The position numbers and the translations under genes were made by a program. A stretch of DNA of 64,000 nucleotides from Ga0077530 sp046293075 (GTDB lineage Bacteria > Pseudomonadota > Alphaproteobacteria > Rhizobiales > Hyphomicrobiaceae). The notes below the pieces were generated by a model, which searched no databases, was not told the origin of the DNA, and saw only the letters and a list, made by a program, of their open reading frames with translations. The stretch lies in NCBI GenBank assembly GCA_046293075.1, contig JBKBPL010000013.1, positions 36,577-100,576 on the forward strand, in the 5' to 3' direction. This document shows, one piece after another, positions 15,833 to 24,250 of the stretch; the first letter of the stretch is position 1, and each line of letters begins with the position of its first letter.

Positions 15833-17410
15833 TTATTCAATTGTGATGTTCCAGAGCACCGGAGCCGGCGCCACAACGACACCCTTCACGTTGCTTCGCA
15901 GCGCGCCGTGATTGTAGAACTGCCCCAGATGGACATGCGTCGGATACTCGGCGACCCGCTTCTGGATCGCCTCGACGATGGCCTTCTGCTTGGCCGGGTC
16001 GGTCTCCTTGGCGAAATCGTCGCGCAGCTTCTCGATCTTCTCGTCGCAGGGCCAGCCGAACATCGCCTTGTCGCAGGCGGCGTTCAGGAAGCCCGCCATG
16101 ACCGGATTGAGCAGGTCGCCCGCCACCCACGAGGTCAGGAAGGCGTGCCAGCCGCCGGCTTCCGGCGGGTCCTTCTTGACGCGACGGGCAACGACCGTCT
16201 GCCAGTCCATCGCCTGCATATCGACCTTGAAGCCGGCGCGCTCCATGAGGGCCTTGGCGACCGGAGCCAGGTTGGTCAGCGACTGGTTGTCCGTCGAGCG
16301 CATGAGGACGATCGGCGTGCCGTCGTACTTGGCTTCGGCGAGCAGCTCACGCGCCTTCTTGAAGTTTGATTCGAGCATGGTTTCGAAGCCCACTTCGGTC
16401 CCGAAGGGCGTGCCGCAGATGAACAGACCCTTGCAGACCTTGTAGTATTCGTCCGAACCAACGCTCGCTTTCAGGAAGTCCTCCTGATTGAAGGCATGGA
16501 GGACGGCCTGACGCACCTTCGGGTTGTCGAAGGGCTTGTGCAGGGTATTGAAGCGGAAGGTATACTGGCTCCCGAGCGGGTTCCAGTTGAACATGTAGTG
16601 GTCTTTGCTCTTCTTGATCAGCGGGTGCAGATCGTGCGGCGGCGACTCGAGATAGTCGACCTCACCGGCAAGCAGAGCGTTCACGGCCTGCTGATGGTCG
16701 CGGATCGGCCGCCACTCGACGCGGTCCACCTTCACCACCTTGCCGCCCGTCGTGCCGGACGGCGGCTCCGACCGCGGCTTGTAGCCTTCAAACTTCGTGT
16801 ACACGATCTTGCTGCCCGGCTGCCACTCGTCGCGCTTGAACACGAACGGGCCCGAGCCGATGAACTCCTCGATCTGCTTGTTCGGGTCCGTCTCGGCGAC
16901 ACGCTTCGGCATCATGAACGGCACGTTCGAGGAAGGCTTGCCGAGCGCCAGCAGCACCAGACCCGTCGGCTCCTTGAGCTTGATCTCGAACGTCTTGGCG
17001 TCCTTCGCGTCGATCGACGCCACGAACGACATCATCTTCTGGCCCATCGAGTCCTTCGCCGCCCACCGCTTGATGGACGGGATGATGTCCTCGGTCGTGA
17101 CCGGCTTGCCGTCGTGCCACTGCAGGCCATCGCGCAGGGTCATGGTCCAGGTCAGCTTGTCGTCGGACAGCTTGTAGGTGTCGACCATCTGCGGCTTGAT
17201 CTCGCCCTTCTCATCCATGCCGAAGAGCGTGTCGTAGATCATGTAGCCGTGATTGCGGACGACGTAGGCCGTGGTCCAGATCGGATCGAGGATCTTGAGG
17301 TCGGAGTGGGGAACGAACCGCAGCGTCTTCTGCGCCGATGCCCCAGTTGCCAGCAATGGAAATGCGGTCGCCACCGCCAACGCGGTCAGCGCACGGCGCA
17401 TAGTGCTCAT
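15833..17410 (-). CDS. ABC importer periplasmic substrate-binding protein, copy A (SBP family 5)
   Basis: The 525-residue protein has a Sec signal peptide (MSTMRRALTALAVATAFPLL, cleavage near AGASAQ-type site before KTLRF) and the family-5 binding-protein fold of dipeptide/opine importers: LKILDPIWTTAYVVRNHGYM, LTWTMTLRDGLQWHDGKPVT, FIGSGPFVFKRDEW, and GTPIVLM later. It delivers substrate to the DppBC-like permeases encoded next. Its paralogue lies directly upstream. Residues 27 to about 243 are identical in the two, while signal peptides and C-terminal halves differ. The substrate is unknown. Confidence 0.93.
   Translation of the reverse strand: MSTMRRALTALAVATAFPLLATGASAQKTLRFVPHSDLKILDPIWTTAYVVRNHGYMIYDTLFGMDEKGEIKPQMVDTYKLSDDKLTWTMTLRDGLQWHDGKPVTTEDIIPSIKRWAAKDSMGQKMMSFVASIDAKDAKTFEIKLKEPTGLVLLALGKPSSNVPFMMPKRVAETDPNKQIEEFIGSGPFVFKRDEWQPGSKIVYTKFEGYKPRSEPPSGTTGGKVVKVDRVEWRPIRDHQQAVNALLAGEVDYLESPPHDLHPLIKKSKDHYMFNWNPLGSQYTFRFNTLHKPFDNPKVRQAVLHAFNQEDFLKASVGSDEYYKVCKGLFICGTPFGTEVGFETMLESNFKKARELLAEAKYDGTPIVLMRSTDNQSLTNLAPVAKALMERAGFKVDMQAMDWQTVVARRVKKDPPEAGGWHAFLTSWVAGDLLNPVMAGFLNAACDKAMFGWPCDEKIEKLRDDFAKETDPAKQKAIVEAIQKRVAEYPTHVHLGQFYNHGALRSNVKGVVVAPAPVLWNITIE
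16688..17335. repeat. 648-bp block identical to 18526-19173 (left copy)
   Basis: Reading both strings base by base, this stretch matches 18526-19173 without a mismatch at a constant offset of 1838 bp. It covers the mature N-terminal half of the binding protein. At both ends identity drops sharply: one base outside on the left (C versus A at 16687/18525) and in the signal-peptide codons on the right. Identity that includes wobble positions points to recent gene conversion. Confidence 0.9.
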
Positions 17411-17599
17411 TCAGGAACTCCCTTTGAGGTCGATCTTCGCCAAATTCCACCAACGGCCCTCGCAGCCGGCGGCCGACATTATGGCGGTCGCGTCCCCCCG
17501 GAAGTCAAACGCTGCACTGCACAAATTGCGGTCATTAATGCTTGTAGAATAAGCGCTTAGCGGCAGAGCGTCGCACAACGCGTGCCACAAACAAACAAA

Positions 17600-17633
17600 C
17601 AGCCGAGCAAGACCAGTTGGTCTTGCTCGGCTG
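17600..17633 (-). terminator. Rho-independent terminator of binding-protein copy B
   Basis: CAGCCGAGCAAGACCA and its exact complement form a 16-bp stem with a tiny loop. Read on the minus strand, it is followed by TTTGTTTGTTTGTT. It lies 38 bp past the stop of copy B and before copy A. Copy B can therefore be transcribed alone, and copy A and the permeases probably use a promoter between 17411 and 17599. Confidence 0.88.
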
Positions 17634-17670
17634 CTATCGTGAACAACGTCTGCGCGGGTGGTCAGGGCCG

Positions 17671-19248
17671 CTATTCGACCGAGATGTTCCAGAGCACCGG
17701 GGCCGGCGCCGCGACGACACCCTTCACATTGTTTCGCAGCGCACCGTAGTTGTACCACTGCCCAAGGTGGATGTGCGTCGGGTACTCGACAACCCGCTTC
17801 TGGATCGCCTCGACGATGGCCTTCTGCTTGGCCGGGTCGGTCTCCTTGGCGAAGTCGTCGCGCAGCTTCTCGATCTTCTCGTCGCAGGGCCAGCCGAACA
17901 TCGCCTTGTCGCAGCCGGCGTTGAGGAAGCCCGCCATGACCGGATTGAGCAGGTCGCCCGCCACCCACGAGGTCAGGAAGGCGTGCCAGCCGCCAGCCTC
18001 CGGCGGGTCCTTCTTTGCGCGCCGCGCGACGAGCGTCTGCCAGTCCATGGACTGCATATCGACCTTGAAGCCGGCCCTTTCCATGAGCGATTTGGCCACC
18101 GGGGCCAGGTTGGTCAGAACCTGGAGGTCAGTTGAGTGCATCAAGACGATCGGCGTGCCGTCATACTTGGCCTCGGTGAGTAGCTCGCGCGCCTTCTTGA
18201 AGTTCGATTCGAGCTTATCCTCCATGCCGGCGGTCGTTTCGAACGGCGTGCCGCAGATGAACATCGCCTTGCAGACCTTGTAGTACTCCTCGGAGCCGAC
18301 CACGGCCTTCAGGAAATCCTCCTGGTTGAAGGCGTAGAACAAGGCTTGGCGAATCTTCGGGTTGTCGAAGGGCTTGTGGAGGGTGTTGAAACGGAAGGTG
18401 TACTGGTTCCCGAGCGGGTTCCAGTTGAACATGTAGTGGTCTTTGCTCTTCTTGATCAGCGGGTGCAGATCGTGCGGCGGTGACTCAATGTAGTCGATTT
18501 CACCGGCGAGCAGCGCATTGACGGACTGCTGATGGTCGCGGATCGGCCGCCACTCGACGCGGTCCACCTTCACCACCTTGCCGCCCGTCGTGCCGGACGG
18601 CGGCTCCGACCGCGGCTTGTAGCCTTCAAACTTCGTGTACACGATCTTGCTGCCCGGCTGCCACTCGTCGCGCTTGAACACGAACGGGCCCGAGCCGATG
18701 AACTCCTCGATCTGCTTGTTCGGGTCCGTCTCGGCGACACGCTTCGGCATCATGAACGGCACGTTCGAGGAAGGCTTGCCGAGCGCCAGCAGCACCAGAC
18801 CCGTCGGCTCCTTGAGCTTGATCTCGAACGTCTTGGCGTCCTTCGCGTCGATCGACGCCACGAACGACATCATCTTCTGGCCCATCGAGTCCTTCGCCGC
18901 CCACCGCTTGATGGACGGGATGATGTCCTCGGTCGTGACCGGCTTGCCGTCGTGCCACTGCAGGCCATCGCGCAGGGTCATGGTCCAGGTCAGCTTGTCG
19001 TCGGACAGCTTGTAGGTGTCGACCATCTGCGGCTTGATCTCGCCCTTCTCATCCATGCCGAAGAGCGTGTCGTAGATCATGTAGCCGTGATTGCGGACGA
19101 CGTAGGCCGTGGTCCAGATCGGATCGAGGATCTTGAGGTCGGAGTGGGGAACGAACCGCAGCGTCTTCTGCGCATTCGCAACGGTGGCGAGAAAAGGAAT
19201 TGTAGCGGCCGCCGTCAGGACGGTCAGCGCGCGACGCATGGTGCTCAT
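17671..19248 (-). CDS. ABC importer periplasmic substrate-binding protein, copy B (SBP family 5)
   Basis: This is the paralogue of copy A, also 525 residues, with a different signal peptide (MSTMRRALTVLTAAATIPFL, then VANAQ before KTLRF). The mature N-terminal half is identical to copy A. The C-terminal half differs in places likely to line the ligand site (for example ETTAGMEDKLES against GTEVGFETMLES, MHSTDLQVL against MRSTDNQSL). The two may therefore bind related but distinct ligands for one permease. It has its own terminator. Confidence 0.93.
   Translation of the reverse strand: MSTMRRALTVLTAAATIPFLATVANAQKTLRFVPHSDLKILDPIWTTAYVVRNHGYMIYDTLFGMDEKGEIKPQMVDTYKLSDDKLTWTMTLRDGLQWHDGKPVTTEDIIPSIKRWAAKDSMGQKMMSFVASIDAKDAKTFEIKLKEPTGLVLLALGKPSSNVPFMMPKRVAETDPNKQIEEFIGSGPFVFKRDEWQPGSKIVYTKFEGYKPRSEPPSGTTGGKVVKVDRVEWRPIRDHQQSVNALLAGEIDYIESPPHDLHPLIKKSKDHYMFNWNPLGNQYTFRFNTLHKPFDNPKIRQALFYAFNQEDFLKAVVGSEEYYKVCKAMFICGTPFETTAGMEDKLESNFKKARELLTEAKYDGTPIVLMHSTDLQVLTNLAPVAKSLMERAGFKVDMQSMDWQTLVARRAKKDPPEAGGWHAFLTSWVAGDLLNPVMAGFLNAGCDKAMFGWPCDEKIEKLRDDFAKETDPAKQKAIVEAIQKRVVEYPTHIHLGQWYNYGALRNNVKGVVAAPAPVLWNISVE
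18526..19173. repeat. 648-bp block identical to 16688-17335 (right copy)
   Basis: This is the right-hand member of the identical pair inside binding-protein copy B. See the left copy for boundaries. The two blocks are direct repeats 1838 bp apart and could also support deletion of one binding-protein gene by recombination. Confidence 0.9.
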
Positions 19249-19681
19249 ATGGAGCCTCCCCTTATGTTGACGCTTCTCTGCAGCCGCCTGCCAGCGAGTC
19301 AGCCGCCGAAAGTTTTTGGACGGGCCTTGCGGCCCTCGCCAAATCCATAAGATGACGCCCTAGTCGCAAAGTCAAATGCGTTGCCGCCCAAAACGTCATC
19401 ATGGCTGCTGTCCAAGCCGGCAGCCGCCCAGGGCAGTTGAGCGGCTCCCCGAGCGCGATCTTGCGCACCGGTCCGGCGACCGCCGCTTCCGCACAACGCA
19501 GACGGATCACCCGCGCGACCCGGCGCCGGTCTCGGAGCTTTCGCGACAGGCCTTTGCGGGATGTTAACGTTTACCGTTCCATAATAAGAGCTACGGAATT
19601 CCCGGAAATGGCCACGTTCCGGGTCTAGATGCTTTGAGTCCACCACTGAAACCGGTGTCGCGTTGACGGGGGTTGTTCGTC
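19249..19681. other. Divergent intergenic region before the amidase
   Basis: This 433-bp gap has no convincing coding sequence. Its left side must hold the promoter of binding-protein copy B (reading left) and its right side that of the amidase (reading right). The stretch 19561-19610 is clearly AT-richer than its surroundings (GTTAACGTTTACC, CCATAATAAG) and is the likeliest promoter zone. I could not fit a clean -35/-10 pair. Confidence 0.4.
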
Positions 19682-21013
19682 ATGTTTCAGGCAGGTGCAG
19701 GTAGCCGGCGACGTTTCCGGCTTCCCGCGTGCATGTGTTTGCCGGCCATAGTCCTCGTGATCGCGGCATGCATGGGCACCACGGAGGCCTCGGCGCAGTC
19801 CGTGCTGGCCGCTGCACCGACCGAGCTCGCCGCAGCCGTTCCTGTCCCGGCAGCGCGCCCGGAGCTCCCGAAGAAGACCCGGTTCGTGATCGCGCTTGAG
19901 CGCCCGGTTGATTATCAAGTGCAGGCACTGCCGAACCCGAACCGGGTGATCGTCGATCTGCCGGCCGTCAAGCTGCAACTTCCCCCAGCCCTCGCCGGCA
20001 AGCCCGTCGGGATCGTGAGCGGGTTTCGCGCAGGCCTTGGTGCTCCCGGCAAAACGCGCGTCGTGATCGACGTGACCGAGCCGGTCGTCGTCGAGAGAGC
20101 CGGATTCCTGGAGAACAATGGAAGCGGCCCGATCCTCCTGTCGCTAGAGATCGGTCCGGCCGCCACAGACTTGAATTCGCTGGTGCAGGCCGCAGCCTCG
20201 ATGCCGCACGCGGCCGTGCAGCGGGCCAGCATCACCGGTGCCATCCAGCCGCCGGTCCCGCGCCCGGCCGAGCGGCCCGAGAAACGGGCCGCCAATGCCT
20301 ACAAGCCCCTGATCGTTCTCGATCCCGGCCATGGCGGACATGACTCCGGCGCCATTCGTAATGGGACGGTTGAGAAGGAGGTCGTCCTCGCCTTCGCGCG
20401 CACGCTGCGGGATCAGCTCCGCGCCAGCGGCCATTATCGTGTGGCCATGACCCGCGATTCCGACATGTTCATTCCCCTTGAGGATCGGCGGCGGTTCGCC
20501 GAGGAGCGCAAGGCGGCCCTGTTCATCGCCATTCACGCCGACTACGCCACGCCGCGCGCGCGCGGCGCCACGATCTACTCCCTGCGCGATTCAGTGGCCA
20601 ACAACCTCGCCGCATCGGCCCGCCGGCAAAGTGCCAACGAAGCCCTTTCGGACAGCGAGCTCGCTTCGCTCAGAGCGATCGGCCGCCAGGGCCCCGCGGT
20701 CAAGAGCATCCTCGCCGACCTTGCCGGACGCGAGTTCGAGTCGACCCGGGACCGGACCAACATTTTCGCGCGCGCGGTGATCGAGAACATGGGGCGCAGC
20801 ACGAATATGAACGAGAACCCCGACCGCAACGCCGCGTTCCAGGTTCTGCTGACGGCCAAGGTCCCCGCCGTCCTGATCGAGCTTGCCTACGTGTCCAACC
20901 GTGCCGATGCCGCGCAACTCCGCTCGGAAGAATGGCGGCGCAATGTCGCCCGCTCGATCCGTGCCGCGATCGATAACTATTTCAGCCACCAGGGCGCGCG
21001 CCTGCCCATGTGA
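19682..21013 (+). CDS. amiC: N-acetylmuramoyl-L-alanine amidase with AMIN domain
   Basis: This exported zinc amidase cleaves the bond between MurNAc and the stem peptide during septum splitting. The 443-residue protein has a signal peptide (ACMCLPAIVLVIAACMG), an AMIN septal-targeting domain at about 55-140 (KTRFVIALERPVDYQVQALP, VIVDLPAVKL) and a C-terminal Amidase_3 domain. Zinc ligands are the His in VLDPGHGGHDSG, the Glu in TVEKEV and the His in IAIHADY; the catalytic Glu is in VLIELAYVSN. The ATG at 19682 is preferred over a TTG three codons upstream. The gene is single by spacing. Confidence 0.93.
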   Translation: MFQAGAGSRRRFRLPACMCLPAIVLVIAACMGTTEASAQSVLAAAPTELAAAVPVPAARPELPKKTRFVIALERPVDYQVQALPNPNRVIVDLPAVKLQLPPALAGKPVGIVSGFRAGLGAPGKTRVVIDVTEPVVVERAGFLENNGSGPILLSLEIGPAATDLNSLVQAAASMPHAAVQRASITGAIQPPVPRPAERPEKRAANAYKPLIVLDPGHGGHDSGAIRNGTVEKEVVLAFARTLRDQLRASGHYRVAMTRDSDMFIPLEDRRRFAEERKAALFIAIHADYATPRARGATIYSLRDSVANNLAASARRQSANEALSDSELASLRAIGRQGPAVKSILADLAGREFESTRDRTNIFARAVIENMGRSTNMNENPDRNAAFQVLLTAKVPAVLIELAYVSNRADAAQLRSEEWRRNVARSIRAAIDNYFSHQGARLPM

Positions 21014-21028
21014 CGGACGCAAGCGCCT

Positions 21029-21712
21029 TCAGTGGCGGTGAAGCGGCTCCGCCCGCAAGACGGACAGGATCCGGTCGGGCGCCGCATCGACCGGCAGGGC
21101 ATGGAAATCAGCTTCACGCGCGAGCGCCGGCTCCAGCAGGCGATGGAACTCCTGCCGCTCGACTTCGATCGTCCCGAACTGGCGCAGGTGATCCGTCACG
21201 AACTGTGTGTCGAGCAGCGTGAAGCCGCCATGCGCAAGCCGTGCGCACAGGTAGACCAGCGCAACTTTGCTTGCGTCCCGCTCCGTCGAAAACATGCTCT
21301 CACCGAAGAAAGCACCGCCAAGGGCAACACCGTAGAGGCCACCGACCATCCGTCCGTCGCGCCAAGTCTCAACGGTGTGGCAGCAGCCTTGCGCGAAGAG
21401 CGCGCCGTAGAGGCTGCGGATACGCGCGTTGATCCACGTCGAGCGCCGCCCGGCCTTGGAGGCCGCGCAACCATCGATCACGGTCTCGAAGTCACTGTTG
21501 ATGCGGACCTCAAACGCGCCCTGACGGATCGTCTTCGCGAGCCGACGGGGCACATGAACCGCATCGAGCGGGAGAATGCCCCGCGCCTGCGGCTCGATCC
21601 AGTACAGCGCCGGATCATCGGCACTTTCGGCCATCGGGAAGATCCCGCACGCGTACGCCTTGAGCAGGACCTGCGGCGTGATCTCGATGGTGATGTCGTT
21701 ATGGGACGCCAT
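21029..21712 (-). CDS. aat: Leucyl/phenylalanyl-tRNA-protein transferase
   Basis: Aat attaches Leu or Phe from tRNA to proteins with N-terminal Arg or Lys, marking them for ClpAP. The 227-residue protein shows LLKAYACGIFPMAES, ALYWIEPQARGILPLD, the TWIN motif in STWINARIRSLY, TVETWRDGRMVGGLYGVALG, FFGESMFSTERDASKVAL and LLDTQFVTDHLRQFG, all family hallmarks. It converges on the amidase gene. Confidence 0.96.
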   Translation of the reverse strand: MASHNDITIEITPQVLLKAYACGIFPMAESADDPALYWIEPQARGILPLDAVHVPRRLAKTIRQGAFEVRINSDFETVIDGCAASKAGRRSTWINARIRSLYGALFAQGCCHTVETWRDGRMVGGLYGVALGGAFFGESMFSTERDASKVALVYLCARLAHGGFTLLDTQFVTDHLRQFGTIEVERQEFHRLLEPALAREADFHALPVDAAPDRILSVLRAEPLHRH

Positions 21713-21853
21713 GGGCGCTCGGTTCGTATTGCTCCTTTTTGAATAATTCTACTCGGACGGGAGGGCAAGAGCGAGGCGACGCGGCGCCGCTGCGTAGTCA
21801 GGGCCAATGTCGGCACAGGAATGCCGCCGATCCCGTCGAGGGCCGCGTCCCGC

Positions 21854-22540
21854 TCAAGTGACCACCGGCAGCGCCTCAATATCGTAGGTATGGGTGATGC
21901 GGTCGCCGGTCGCAGGGTCCTCGAGCTCCATCTCGAAGCGTGAGGCCGGCCGGATGCCGCCAATCGCCGACATGGTCCCGCCCATCATCACGGTGCCGGC
22001 CACGAGCGCCTTGCCGCTGGTGTAGCGGGCAATCAGGTCGGACGGACGGCGCAGGCTCTTGAGCGCCCCCTCCTGGTAAAGAACCCGCTCACCGCCGATT
22101 GTCGCGTACGCGCGCACGACTAGGCTCTCCCAGCGGTCGGCGACTTCGTCGAGTCGCCAAGCAGCCGTGGCCAGGACCTTGCCACAGAGCTGCTTCGAGA
22201 GGGCGATACCCATGGCTTCCGCCTTGCGGTCGGTGTGATCCGAGCCGACCGTCAGCCAGAGCCCGTCGTCCATCGCAAGCACGACCGGCTCGACCTCGCC
22301 CGATGTGTCGGGCCCCAGCACCTGCAGGCGGTCGACCTGCATCACGTTCGAGACGGCGTTGCGATAAAACACCGGCACAGAAGAAGGCCGCGGCACGCCA
22401 AGTGCGGCCAGCTCCTCGATGTGATGCAGAAGGCCCTTCTCGTCGGTCCCCGTCCAGCCGGCGACGACGAGGTGGGTCGGCGCAAAGCTCGCGACGTCGC
22501 GACTGCGGCCGGAACGGCGCTCGAAGGTCAGGACGGCCAT
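21854..22540 (-). CDS. DUF2848 family protein
   Basis: The 228-residue cytosolic protein matches what I know of the DUF2848 family: LVVAGWTGTDEKGLLHHIEE, PSSVPVFYRN, LWLTVGSDHTDRKAE, LCGKVLATAAWRLDEV, AGTVMMGGTMSAIGGI and FEMELEDPATG. The pattern of an acidic Glu/His region and a C-terminal beta fold recalls the fumarylacetoacetate-hydrolase superfamily, which is inference only. The ATG at 22540 starts MAVLTFERR. It diverges from soxB, and its function is not established. Confidence 0.75.
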   Translation of the reverse strand: MAVLTFERRSGRSRDVASFAPTHLVVAGWTGTDEKGLLHHIEELAALGVPRPSSVPVFYRNAVSNVMQVDRLQVLGPDTSGEVEPVVLAMDDGLWLTVGSDHTDRKAEAMGIALSKQLCGKVLATAAWRLDEVADRWESLVVRAYATIGGERVLYQEGALKSLRRPSDLIARYTSGKALVAGTVMMGGTMSAIGGIRPASRFEMELEDPATGDRITHTYDIEALPVVT

Positions 22541-22697
22541 GGCGATACTCCCGGGCTTGCTCAAAGTGAGCGAACATCCGGCGTCATGGCCCAATGATCA
22601 AGCACCGATTTGCCGATATCGGCGGCTTCCCTCCGACGCCATCTGGCTCTAAGACCTCGGAGCGAGCGGGCCTGCGCCCGCCCCCCCGGGGGCAGCC

Positions 22698-23948
22698 ATG
22701 AGATACTCGATCTTTGCGGTTCTGCGGGAAGGCCTCAGCGGCGGCAGGGGCTGGACGCCGGCGTGGCGCGAACCCGAACCCAAGGCGCACTACGATGTCG
22801 TGATCGTCGGCGGCGGCGGGCACGGGCTTGCAACCGCCTACTACCTCGCCAAGGAGCACGGCCTCACCAACGTCGCCGTCGTCGAGAAGGGCCATATCGG
22901 CTCCGGCAACGTCGGCCGCAATACGACGATCATCCGATCAAACTACCTCCTGCCCGACAACACGCACTTCTACGAGTGGTCGATGAAGCTGTGGGAAGCA
23001 CTCGAGCAGGACTTCAACTTCAACGCCATGGTGAGCCAGCGCGGCGTCCTCAATCTCTATCACTCGGACGCCCAACGCGATGCCTACGTGCGGCGCGGCA
23101 ATGCCATGCGGCTTGCCGGCGTTGATGCCGAGCTCCTCGATGTCGACGGCGTACGGGCGCTGGCGCCGTTCCTCGACTTCGGCAACGCGCGCTTTCCCAT
23201 CCAGGGTGGCCTTCTGCAACGCCGGGGCGGCACGGCCCGTCATGATGCCGTGGCCTGGGGCTATGCGCGCGGCGCGGACAGCCGCGGTGTCGACATTCTC
23301 CAGAATACCGAGGTCACGGGCATACGAGTCGAGGCGGGCCGCGCCGTCGGCGTCGAGACGACACGCGGCGTTATCGGTGCCGGCAAGATCGGCCTCGCGT
23401 GTGCCGGGAATTCGTCACGCGTCGCAGCCATGGCCGGCCTCAGATTGCCGATCGAAAGCCACGTGCTCCAGGCCTTCGTCAGCGAAGGCATCAAGCCGGC
23501 CATCGATCAGGTCATCACGTTTGGTGCCGGACATTTCTATATCAGCCAGTCGGACAAAGGCGGCCTCGTCTACGGCGGTGATATCGACGGCTACAATTCC
23601 TATGCCCAGCGCGGAAATCTCCATGTCATCGAGGATGTCCACGAAGCCGGCATGGCGCTATGGCCGGCGCTCGGCCGGCTCCGCTTGCTGCGGCACTGGG
23701 GCGGAGTGATGGACATGTCGATGGACGGCTCACCGATCATCGACAAGACTCCGATCGACGGTCTCTATCTCAATTGCGGCTGGTGCTACGGCGGCTTCAA
23801 GGCGACGCCGGCCTCGGGCTGGTGCTTCGCGCACACGATCGCCCGCGACGAGCCGCACAAGCTCAACGCCGGCTTCCGCCTCGACCGTTTCGCGAGCGGC
23901 CGCCTCATCGATGAGAAGGGCGCGGGCGCCCAGCCCAATCTGCACTGA
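22698..23948 (+). CDS. soxB: Sarcosine oxidase beta subunit
   Basis: SoxB is the catalytic flavoprotein of heterotetrameric sarcosine oxidase, which demethylates sarcosine to glycine using O2 and tetrahydrofolate. The 416-residue protein begins MRYSIFAVLREGLSG, as in known SoxB. It has the FAD loop DVVIVGGGGHGLATAYYLA, the GSGNVGRNTTIIRSNYL stretch around the flavin-linking His/Arg region, and LNCGWCYGGFKATPASGW near the end. The first gene of the B-D-A-G operon, it points to use of betaine, choline or creatine breakdown products. Confidence 0.96.
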   Translation: MRYSIFAVLREGLSGGRGWTPAWREPEPKAHYDVVIVGGGGHGLATAYYLAKEHGLTNVAVVEKGHIGSGNVGRNTTIIRSNYLLPDNTHFYEWSMKLWEALEQDFNFNAMVSQRGVLNLYHSDAQRDAYVRRGNAMRLAGVDAELLDVDGVRALAPFLDFGNARFPIQGGLLQRRGGTARHDAVAWGYARGADSRGVDILQNTEVTGIRVEAGRAVGVETTRGVIGAGKIGLACAGNSSRVAAMAGLRLPIESHVLQAFVSEGIKPAIDQVITFGAGHFYISQSDKGGLVYGGDIDGYNSYAQRGNLHVIEDVHEAGMALWPALGRLRLLRHWGGVMDMSMDGSPIIDKTPIDGLYLNCGWCYGGFKATPASGWCFAHTIARDEPHKLNAGFRLDRFASGRLIDEKGAGAQPNLH

Positions 23949-23974
23949 CCACCCCACTTTGAAACGACAAAGCC

Positions 23975-24250
23975 ATGCGCCTCCGATGCCCCTACTGCGG
24001 CGAGCGATCGAACGACGAGTTCACCGTGCTCGGTGATGCCGACGCGCTCCGCGCACGCCCCCGCGAGGGAGACCCCGCAGCGTTCTTCGCGTACGCCTAC
24101 CTGCGAGCCAATCCGGCCGGTCAGCACCGCGAGCTGTGGTACCACGCCGCAGGCTGCCGGCGTTGGCTCGTCGTGACGCGCGACACGCGCACGCACGAGA
24201 TTGCGGACGTGAGTTTCGCCAGCGGTCGCGGTGCCGGAGACGCCGCATGA
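23975..24250 (+). CDS. soxD: Sarcosine oxidase delta subunit
   Basis: The 91-residue small subunit carries a structural zinc site formed by CPYCGERSNDEF near the N-terminus and a later His/Cys pair (ELWYHAAGCRRWLVVTRDT). It is a known tight partner of the alpha subunit. The gene follows soxB by 26 bp and its stop overlaps the soxA start (ATGA), so the two are coupled. Confidence 0.95.
   Translation: MRLRCPYCGERSNDEFTVLGDADALRARPREGDPAAFFAYAYLRANPAGQHRELWYHAAGCRRWLVVTRDTRTHEIADVSFASGRGAGDAA

Noticed and set aside
16496..17560. Long plus-strand frames opposite both binding-protein genes, themselves near-identical
   Set aside because: Their similarity only mirrors the duplicated block of the real minus-strand genes. 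They lack start signals and domain features.
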